In this document: in pieces, positions 44,101 to 56,100 of the stretch | Layout of the letters: each line of letters begins with the position of its first letter | Position numbering within the stretch: position 1 is the first letter of the stretch | NCBI GenBank assembly: GCA_026874595.1 | Contig: CM049312.1 | Coordinates: 67,176,929 to 67,240,928, forward strand | Source of the DNA: Sipunculus nudus | Lineage: Eukaryota; Annelida; Sipuncula; Golfingiida; Sipunculidae | DNA length: 64,000 nt | Reading direction: 5' to 3' | The notes under the pieces: generated by a model | The model's database searches: none | What the model was told of the DNA's origin: nothing | What the model saw: only the letters and a program-made list of their open reading frames with translations | Made by a program: the position numbers and the translations under genes

Positions 44101-47100
44101 CTCAGCTGTTATATATAATAAAAAAATATTATTTAGAAATGAGGCACATGCTGGTTTTGTGTGGTAATAAATATAAGCTGTATCATGAGTTGTTGTTGTT
44201 TAGCTTATGTATGATTTTGATAGTACCTTTGGAGACAGGGAAGAGGATTGATTTCATTTATTTTATTAACAAATGGAGTACTACTGTCACACAGATTTTG
44301 ACTTGGCCATATAACTTATAAGCAGAACATATAATATAAGAGTTTAACTATTTATTAAAAAAATTACAAATATTGTCCCAAATATAATTTTTATTAAAAA
44401 TAATAAGAGAATCATATGATTTTTTAAAATGAAATATAACTGATATGATTATTAAAATAATATTAAAGAATATATTCATGAATGCATTCATGAATACATT
44501 TTGAAAGTATTTGCACGAGTATTCATATACTTTCATTTTTACCTGAATTCCCATTCTTTATGCAAGAAATTTTATAATGGAGTACATAATCATATTCGTA
44601 TTTAAATACAATTACAAAGTATTCGCACCACGTCTGGTATTTATTCAGTTTTCACCAAACAATGATGTTGAGAATCCAGAATATACAAAATTCACACATT
44701 TAAATAATGATCATAAGTACCTGGTTTTATGGCTTTTATTTATATTAAAAAATAACTGTAAAAAATTCATTTTGGACTAATTTCACATCAATGTACACAC
44801 TAGACACAGTAGGAATCTAGATTAATATTATCAACTGCATCTTTGTCTATCATTAATTTCCTTCATATAATCCTTAATGATTAGTAATGAATAATATGAT
44901 TTACTTCTTTATCATTAAAAATGAACTGAAAAATGCCATAGGTGACTGCATGGTGTTATTTGGAATATGTGACATTCTACCCATCGATACAAGATTCTTA
45001 TATCATCAGTAACTGCAAGTTAATTTCCTGTTATTATAAACTAACAAATTCCTTTTCTATTTTTCTTTAATTTGTTATTAAAAACCAATAAAAATTTATT
45101 AATTTATTGTTTATTGTTATGTTGTTGGTTAAAACTACTAGATGAGTTGGGTTGAACACCTGGATCAACTGTGGCTGGCCATCAGCTGCCTGGATTCTCC
45201 CCTCAAGCGTGCATAATTTGATGAAAGGTCAACAAGGTCAACATACAGGCGACTCAAGAGGGGCTTGAGAGAGCCAGTCTGACAGGGTCTCATAAAAAAC
45301 ATTAATAAAAGCTACAATATTTGGCAAATTTCTTTCAGCTTTCTAAACTAAAAAGCTGAAATCCTTATGTGTGCAAGATATGAAAATTATATCAACAGTG
45401 CTCACGGGAAATAAACGTGCCATGGTCACAGTTGGGCAAAATTTAAGGTACTAATTTTATATTTATACTAATAACTTATAAAATTTGAAAAATTCAGAAC
45501 TAATTTTGGGTATTCAATTGAATCTTGATTAAATAATGTTACATCCCTGACAAAAAAAATCTCTAGCTTCAGCAATGCCCTTGTTAAGGGAGTAAATATA
45601 TTTCTTGATTTTTTACAAAGTGCATTATGTTTGGGCCCATAACTTAAAAAAAATACACAATACTGACATCATTTCTGGCATGTGCATAGTGAATGTATAG
45701 AAAAATATGTATATTATATATGATAAAAGTCAGATCAGTGGTTTTGATATTAGGCAGTCTTAAAGTGTAACATTGGGTTTTTAATGGAAAAATTAAGTTT
45801 TTCATTGATATCTTGAAGGAATTAAGTCCTAGTGACCAAATTCTTGGCATGGTAGGGGATTTTGGAGAAATCTAACTGTATGCCAAATTTAAGGAACTTA
45901 GAGCTGAAGCTCGGGAGCTGAGCTCTAGCAAACTGCATAACACTAGCAATATGTGACATGGTGCTTGAAAACTTGAATAAAATCTACAGTTTTTGATCAA
46001 CTGGTTTCAAATTTTTGGTGTTAACAGTTAAAATGCTAACAAAAACATGCTGTGAAAATTAAATCCACAGCAGTTACAGCAAAAAAAACGTGCCATGGTC
46101 AAAGTTGGGCAAAATTTAAGGTACCAATTTTTTATTTTTGCTAATATTTTTAAAAATTTAAAAGATTTTGATCTAATTTTGGGTATACAATTTAATTTTG
46201 ATTAATAAAAGTAATATTACTGGAAAAAAGTGCTTAGCTTTAACAAGTTTTGTGTTAAGTGATAAAATTTCTTTCCTGATTATTTAAAAAATGCATTATG
46301 TTTGGGCCCATAACTTTTTTAAATTAAATAATACAGACCTAATTTCTGGCATGTACATAGGAATTAAATAGAGGATTATTTATAGGAAATATGAGGAAAA
46401 ACAGATGAGTGGTTTTGATATTAGGCAGTCCTAAAGTGTGAAAATAGGTTTTTAATAAAAAATTGAGGTTTTTCCTTAATTTCTCAAAGGAATGAAGTCG
46501 CAAAGACCCAGTTTTTGGCTTGGTAGGAGATCTTGGGGACATCTAACATTATGCTGAATTTTGGATTCCTAGGTCTTACGGTTTCATAACGTGCCACATC
46601 TACGGACGGACGGACGGACGGACAGACGGACGGACGACGGACAATGGACCACGACTATAGCTCAGATGACTTATAGTCAGCTGAGCTAAAAATTAACAGA
46701 TTTTGATCTAATTTTTGGTATACAATTCAATTTTGATTAATTAAAGTTGTATTACTGGAAAAAAGTCCCTACCTTTAACACTTTTGGTCTTAAGTGACCA
46801 AATATCTTCCTGATTTTTTTACAAAGTCCATTATGTTTGGGCCCATAACTTTTTTAAATTATATAATACTGACTTAAAATCTGGCATGTACATAGGAACT
46901 ATATAGAGGAATATTTATGGTAAATATGAAGAAAACCAGATGAGTGGTTTTGATATTAGGCAGTCCTGAAGTGTGAAAATAGATTTCTAATAAAAAATTG
47001 AGGTTTTTCCTTCATATCTCGAAGGAACTAAGTCCTATTGACCCAATTTTTGGCATGGTAGAAGATTTTGGGGACATCTAACTGTGTGCCGAATTTCAGA

Positions 47101-50100
47101 TTCGTAGGTCCAACGGTGTCGAAACGTGCCAGTCTTACGGACGGACATCCGGATGGACATCCGGACGGACATCCGGACGGACAGACAGACAGACGGACGA
47201 CGGACAGTGGACCACGACTATAGCTCAGATGACTTATAGTCAGCTGAGCTAAAAATTTATCCATATATGCCAAATTAACCTTCATGAAACAAACAATCAT
47301 TTTACATAACCATATTAAAGGGCTCATCTTGGTTGAAATATTTTGATTGACAGGCAATTTCTCCTTAATTGTTCAGGCTCCTATTAATAATAAAGATGAA
47401 AGGGAAGATTTCTACTGATGTGTAGTAGCACTGATTGAATTAATATATCTATTGCAGGGTATTCACATAAACAGACAATGGTATTTCCTGGAAGATATCT
47501 GGTATTATTACGACATGGAAACTGCTGATCAACCACTGTCTTCTGACAATGAAGAAACAGACCAATTGGTGCAACAAGTGAACTTATCACCATAGTATGC
47601 TGTGACGAAACAATGGAGTGAATGGTAAATGTACCATGATGGCACGAAAAGGAGGAAATTGACTGTCACCATCACAGGAGGACAATGTGAAGTGTACTTG
47701 ATGACGAGAAGATCTTTTGTTGCCATGACAATGACTCATCTATCACTATGAAACTGCTATAACTATATAACACTTGGTTATAGTCAACATTACTGATTTA
47801 ATTTATTTCTAAAAAATTTCAGTTTTCAAATAACCTTGATAATGCCTATATCTGTTAAAAATAAATAAAACTGCAAACATTAGTAATGGATGAGGCTCAT
47901 ATTTGAACTCGAGTGAGATAATCTTTTGGTAAGTAGTTATGGTGAGTTTAGTAAAAATCCATCAAAGCCCTGGTAAGTTATCACAGTGACACTAAAAATT
48001 AACAGACAGTGGGTAATATAATAAAATAATATAAATAATACATATACCCCATCATATGACGGGTGTATAAAAAATTTTATTGAGAAGCCTTCAGGGATTA
48101 TGCAGAAAGCTATAATTTAATCCTCCAGAAGCCCTAACTGACAGTGAAATGAATTTGAGTGAACCTGAAATATTTTAGTGAAATTTATACTGCCTATGAT
48201 GCTGGCCTGGCGGGGCATTGGGTTTTATCTTAAACCTCTACGAATCTTTGCTTAATCCATGCTGAAACTCATGCCTTAATTGCAAATTCTGACTAAGGTT
48301 GTTAGGTCACAATCATATAAGCCTAAAGATGATCTGAGGTCTTCTGTACATACACCATTAGGTCATTTATGTTATATCTAGCTGACATTTATGAATGGCA
48401 TTTATTCTGGGATATTAAAAGCAGGTGCACCCGGCCATTGATGATCTCCAGCAGGAGTTCTTGTGGGATGACAGGAAATTAGCTCCCGGTACAACAGAAT
48501 CAGCATGTAAAGAAAATCAAACATGGCTGACTCACACTGATATCAGACAGCAGAGGAGCTTATCCCCTGCAGTGACTTCAAAATAAAGTCGCAAGAAATA
48601 GCTGCTCACCTATGACTATCTTGTATATTATGATGAAATGAAAGATACCTGTGAAGCCATACAGACGTAAGCATACTTTCACGAGTTTAATTGTGTCTCA
48701 ACAAAAGTGCTTTAACCAGGAGAAAAGTGACTTAATGAAATCATTTAATATGGAACCATCAAAATAATTCACAAAAATTTTATCACATTAAATATGTTTA
48801 AAATTTAGTTAATTTAAAATAAACAACCACCCTGACAATTAGTCATTTTGCAAATGACCCCTTTAGTCTTACTGAAATGGTATAGCCAATACAACAACTA
48901 CAGAAAGACAATGGACAAACACTTATTGCTGTAGCTTAGGTGACTTGCAGTCAGCTGAGTTGGAAACCCTTGTAAAAATTGGAAAAATTATCCAGTAATA
49001 CCAAATCTTTTCAAAGTTTTGAGTCAAAATAAGCAGCTAATAGTTTGTGTGAGGTAAGCTCAAAATGCTAATTAATTAAAATATTCATTGAGACATGACT
49101 GTCCTGAGGTACTGATGGAAAAGTAATATCAATGCAAGGCCATTCCATATGTTATTATGGATAAGCCAGGAAGATTAATAATCTTTACTTTGTGTTGAAA
49201 AGAAAACAAAATAATAAGATCATGTATAATTATTGTTATTAGCATATTTTCTATTCTTGCTTTGGAACAGGTCAATTAGCAGGACTTCAGCCAGGTTTGA
49301 ACATGACATGTTAAATTGGGAGAGTTAACACATGCTGATCGAGTTCACTGGTGGTTCAAGTTTGCATGAGCCAAGTTAACTGGCACAGTTTCAGGCAAAA
49401 TGTGCTGAGATCGCCCCTACAAAAAATAATGACATATTTCTCAGGAATTAAGAGAAAATATGGAAAATTATCCCCCTGCTCCCTTAGGACATACTTGGCA
49501 TCATTCCAAGGCATGCAACAGAGGAGTTGCATGACAACAGCAGCATGCCACCATTATCGAATATAAAAAAAAGATATCTGTATTGTACAGATGAAAACAT
49601 ACTGTAATTTAGGATGAAACATATGTTATGATTATGTCTGCTGGATTGTAAAGGTGAAAGAAACACTGTGCTCTTGGATTATATATGCCATGTGTCATGT
49701 AATACTGTGTATAAGTACCAATTTACTTAATTTTACAAATAACTAGATAGAATAAATATTATTTTATTCTAACATTAAGCATGAATTAGTTACTTAAAAA
49801 TAAAAATAACAAGTATAATGGACTTTTCACTGAGATATTAAAATCATCAATCACTTGTGTAGATATCCATAAATATAGGAATAATAAATTTATGAAGCAT
49901 CTAACAGTTCATTTATTATTATTATGAGTTGCATCAGCTTTGTAGCTAATAATTTTAATTATATCGCTAATTATCTGTTATTACAGACTTTAACTAAAAG
50001 CACCAGAACTTTTACCCCTGACCATACTAGTACTCACTGAGCAGCAATCAACTATCTTGCTTCTAATGGCAGATCTTATTGAAATGGCAAATGTTGGTAA

Positions 50101-53100
50101 AATAACTATATGAAACACAATATTTACAATGTCTACAATTTCCCTGTGGTGATAATATCACAAGATTCCATAGCTTTCAACAGTTTAAGTGTAAGACATC
50201 AGGGCTACCTACTACTCCTCTTATCTCTAAGTGGACTGACCCATCGAAGGCTACCCCTATGTTAAAGTAGGCTGTCCTGTGGGTCAGTGTGGAAGGGCCC
50301 TTCACTAGCACCTGAATGATACAGACATGCCCCCACATTTAGTCAACTCACTTTGACGTGCTAAGGGGCTAAATGTTACTAGACATAAGAGGAAATCTTT
50401 TCCTGGTATCCACCGCAACTGTTATAGCTCTTTGACCATCACATTTAACTAACATATTGGCAGTACGGTTCGGCTTATATTTAGTTATTCCATTCTAAAC
50501 CAGCCATTCTAAATTTGAACAGACCTTTTTGCCATGTGGTAACTTAAAACTTCTGTGAGGTTTTATTTTATCTGTGGGAAAGATCCTACATAAGATTTGA
50601 ACACATGGTTACGGCTTTGATTTTGCAGTGCAAAAGCAGATATATGTACCCTATACGTCGTCCTAAAACATTAGGGGCAAAAATATGCACTATCTCAAAA
50701 CAATGATTCCAGATGTCAGCCGTTTGATCTTGAAGATCAAGGTCAAGGTCACCAGTTCTGTATATTTTTCTGAGAACTCAACTTGTGTGTTGAATCTAAA
50801 GGAAAATATGCAATACTTCATAAGTTCTAAAGTGTGTTCACAAGACAATAACTATAATTAGGCTTATTTGACCTTGAGGATCCTGATCAAGGTCGCTAGT
50901 TTTCAAATGTGTCCAAGAACTTCTTTGAAACAAGTCATGTAGCAAATTTGATGACAAGATGTGAAATACTTCAAAAGTTATAATATATGGGGTTCCCACA
51001 ATTTGACATTTCAGCAGATTTGACCTTAAATATGAAGATCAAGGTCATTTGTTTTTTACTGTTTTGAGATTTTGGTAGAAATAATTTGTGTTTCAAATTT
51101 TTGAAAAAATATACAGCACTTCAAAAGTTATCACATTCACAAGATATATTTCAGATGATGACGGACGACAGCACTGAAAACATATCATGTCTCCCCTCAA
51201 GGGGGCTGAGACAGAATTATAACACAAGTGCACTAGAATGACACTCAGATATAATCACACCAATGGAAGCCATTCCTAATATTTGAAGCTTTATCCAGAT
51301 CCTCACTGATATTTTGTCTTCTCTCAGACCCCAGCTAAGTAATGTCCCATCCTTCAATAAATATTTATTGTGGAAATCAGTAATTTTGGGGAAAACCTAC
51401 TGTCAAACAAACCAGCAAGCTTACGCAGGTAATAAGATAACCTTCTTGATTCATGAAACTAAAACTGTATAAAATATTAAATTCCATTGAAAGTTCTGAC
51501 AAAATACACATTCTTTATATTGAAATGGATATAAGGTTGTTGCCGCCATATGAAACAATGAAAAAATTCAGTACACACAACTTATTAACCCTTTACAGAT
51601 CATTCTTACCTCTTAGTAAAGCAAGTAAAAACTTTTGAAGAAATGCAATTTAAAATATCAAATGAAGCACATACTGAGTTAATTATCTCTAGCCTGAATA
51701 TGAGAATACTGGAAAGGATATGATCCCAAACTTGAACAAGATTAAATATACATATCAGTATTTATCCATGCATATACATGTAAGGGCACACACAAAAGCA
51801 TTCCTACTAGTAGCCTATCAAAGTGAAGTTTGCTTCATTAGTGAAGCGGTAGAACAAATGATTTGTGTGTCACAGGTTATGGGTTCAAATCCACATTTGG
51901 ACCTATTTCTATCTTCACCTGTTACATACATATCAGTAATACCCATAAATATATATAGGAATTTATCCATTGTATACATATCAGTAATTAACCATATACA
52001 TATATTTGTATTTATCCATATACATATCAGTGATTAGAACTGTATCACCTTACCTGAAGATGATGATATGACCATTTCTATTTCTACAGAGCACACATCT
52101 AAGCACAGCTGACAGAAACATGAAGTCAGACTGCTACAGTCCTGCACAGTGCCTGATGCTGGCTGATGCAGAATCATGTGACTTGAGCAGTCTGTAGATA
52201 CTCATTTGTTTGACTTTTGAAGTCAAGGTTTTCTAATCATTGTCCTACAACCTCAAAGCGATGAATCTTCAAGAAAACTGGACATGCTGCCAAAACAGCT
52301 GGGAAATGTATCACTAATTTTGGTCCCTCCACATGGCTTAGTGCAAACCATCAAAGACTAAAGCATGCTGGACTAATATTGACAGAGTTCTGCGACCAGC
52401 CCACTTAGGTGCTGCGCAGCCCAGTGCCATTATGACACATAAGGGTTTACCCATGGCCAGCACTCCGGCTTCACCACACACTGAATGCCAAAAAGCACAG
52501 CCTCCACTAGACCAAGAAGTAATTAAGTCAATAACTGATCCCCAGCATGATATGTTTTACTGACTGATCCCTGGATAATATTTCACTGATACCTGTTATG
52601 AATTTTCAAAAGAGAACCGTCTCATATTTAACAAACAGGTCATAAGAGCTATAAGGTTGTTGTAGTAATTAATTCTCCATCCACAGGGGCTGACATGTAC
52701 TTAAATTCACAGTTTTGAATATTAATATAATTTAATATAAATTTTACATGGTTGAACTTAATTAAAAATCATATTTATATGATGGTTAGGAATTATTTTC
52801 ATATATGTTAGATTTATGTATTACAGAAAATATTATACTTTCCTGCAATAATGATCAAATTCTTTGTGCTTTTCATAAATTTCTACGTCTTTTGCATGAC
52901 TTTTGCTTTTTCAAAGGACGTTATACTTGTCAAACTTAAATTTCTGGAATAAGGCAAAATAAAAGAGGTATGGTTTTCAGGCACTTCTTTCAGAAACAAG
53001 TGCACAGGGATGATATTTTATTTTTTACCCTTATTTTGTATGTTTCAATAAAAAAGTCATATAATCAGAGAAAAGCATAAAAACAACAGTATTTATTTCC

Positions 53101-56100
53101 TAAACAGGTAAAAGCACTGCATAACAGAGGAAATCTTATCAAAATTGTATTATTTTATCTTCTTGAAAAATGAAAATCAAATTAAAATTTTTGATGGGGG
53201 GGGGGGGGGGGTTAAAAAAAATTGAAGCAGGGAGTGCCTGAGAACCAAACCTATTATTTTTAGGTCTAACATAAAAAAGTGTACCTGAATATATTTAAGC
53301 CCTTTCTGGCCAACATAATGCTTTTTTCTTTTTAATCCCCATAAAATTTAAAATCCATTTTAGATAGTGAAATAAGATAATCCTTGGAAGTAACTGATGA
53401 AATGAGCAAAATGTAATACATAATTTTTACCATCATAATTCAGGAATAATCTCATGAAAACCTATAAATATACATGGTGCCAAATGCCAAATGAAACATT
53501 TGTCTCTGAGTTTTAATGAGTTTACAAAGTGCATACATGAAGGCCGTTAGATTATATATCAATCAGCTGTTAATGCCTGAAGTCTTGTATGCCTTAGCTG
53601 AACCAATTTTAACCAATTCACTCCCCGAAGCTTCTTAAAGGATATCATACCAGCTTCACATGTTAGTTCAAGGTTTAGTTTTATCATTCATGGTATATGT
53701 ACAGTATAAAAGTTTGATGACTGTCTTGGCAGATTTTTTCAGCATGACCAATTTGATGGGATTACTGTGATACTGTTAATGATATTATGATGATGATGAT
53801 GTAATAAAATAAGTAACTACAAATCTTCTTAACAAAATTTCTATTAAACATATAGCACATTGAGCTATTTATATCAATATATTTGGAATAATACATTTTT
53901 TTACACCTCTGACAGGAAAATATGCAATAACTAAAAAGGACTCAGAGTGCCATTGAGGCAGCTCATCACCTCCATATGGCATTTTCAGAAATGCAGCATT
54001 TTTCCTTAAAAAAAAATACCTTGATAATGATGGTGATCTGGATCACCCCCAAAATTCTATTAATTGTTTTTTGTATCATTGCTGAGCTATCCCAAAAATT
54101 TCATCCAAATCCATTAATAACTTTTTGATTAACGTTGCTAACAGACAAACCAACATTGGCAAAACAGAACCCCCGCCAAACAGAGGTAATTAAAACACAT
54201 ATGACCTACACAACCTGGTATTAGAGCACAATTGATAAGTTTACTATAAAAAAAAGATTACTTGGAAAATACTACAATATAATATAAAGATAACAAGTAT
54301 AGTGTGTTTATGATGTTATTTAAAGGGGTCTAATCACCTATCTGACCTTTATAAGCTAAAGATAATTCCTTGGAGCTTTTATAAAAATAGGCCATAAAAC
54401 CTGGATATCATCACACACAGGCTGCTTGTTTTGTTTATATCAATGTGTTTATAATATTTTGGGGCCTACCAAAATAATCAAAACACATTCAACAAGGGCA
54501 TCTGGCAGCAAGTCAGATAAGCAAGAGATCGTTCTGCAAAAGGCGTTTAGCAACAAGTGACCTTTCTACTTCTGCATATATGCAACCTACAAGCTTAGGT
54601 TATGATTTTCCTGTTTGTCAACATTGCTATGTTTACAAACATGTTGTTGATAAACAAGTTCATACATCCTTCACAAAGGCCTTATAAGATCTTTTCACAA
54701 CCAAAATAACCCTAAGATCATTAATATATGCACAGAGGAAGCCAGACATCACATAAATTCTTTTTCAAAGGGTAAGTGAATGGGCACCTTTAAGGAAATT
54801 AATACATTTTAGAAATATCTAAATAGTCTCACAAATTCATTCTTTATTCCATTGTTGTCTACATCTCCACTCACTAAAAAGTGATAATGCTGGGCCCATT
54901 TCTTGCACTGTAGAAAGTTTTATACTGAACGAGGAATAAGAAGATAACATTTACAATCAGTTTCATCTATATTTTTTTTCGGTAATATACTTAATGAGGG
55001 AAGTCAGTCAGTGCTTTCACATCCCTACACCATTAAAAAATGTTTTTATACAGAAATAATCTATCTAAAATCATATGTTAAAAAGGAATGCGAGGTATGA
55101 AAAATCACACACACTTTTCTTTTATAATTCTAGGTATGGTTGGAATGATAATTGTTATATCACAATATCTGACAGCTGCGATAATTGTATCATTAACTTC
55201 CCTGTTATTGTGATATCATGATATGCTTATTTGTCCACAGTTTTTGTAACACACACATGCCCTTTAAGGGTTAATACCAAAAGATTATGACATCACCAGG
55301 GTCCTTCTGCTTTCAGAAAATCATATATTTTCAATGATAACATTTATTTTAATATGGGTATGTTCAAAATGACAGTGGTGGACAAACTGACAGAATCACA
55401 TTATCTGAAAACTGGCAATTTGCCTGCTTATAAATAGTCGGATATGGCAGATAGGACTGACATTTGTGATATGGCGACAAATGCTGGAGTACCCCTGCCA
55501 GATAGTTATATAAAGATACCATGATATATCGCGATTAATTCTACTTCATTATCATGATATAGAAAAGTGATATCATTCCAACCCTAATTCTTGGTATTTA
55601 TATATGATAGTGATCCTAGATCCATATTTTTCTTTGCGACACTTTGTCCAGAGTCACTAGAGCTGCAAAGTGACATTATACCTAGGAGTGTTATGTATCA
55701 AAACATTCTGTCATGTGACCCTTCTGTCCAGATACCAAGCAACACAAACAAAGAGAAAAGTATTGTCTATGGGTGACAAAATGATGTCACTGTGGCTTAA
55801 TGCCTGGAACGCTCAGTGGCCAATTACAACTTCTAAGACCAGGAAGCTGTCTAACCGGAGTCTATGGATTCAGGGCATGAAGTCACCACGGCAACCTGAG
55901 AGTGTTTACATCCTGGGTCTTGATTAGCTGGTAATAATGGGAACGCACCGGTCCCAGGTAGCGGACACTTATCGTCAAATAGTGCAGGCTGTGGTTCAAT
56001 TAAGACAAACATAAATTTTGTCTAGTGCTCATTCCTTCAATATAAGAAGCTTGGGGGACCAGTGCTACAAGTTAAGATCACTGATAGTTCAACAGAATTA

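Noticed and set aside
47384-47726. Overlapping 65-69-codon minus-strand frames
   Set aside because: No splice sites, no domain, and ordinary intronic composition.
51838-51912. Functional tRNA gene
   Set aside because: A- and B-box-like sequences are present, but the acceptor and anticodon stems do not pair convincingly.
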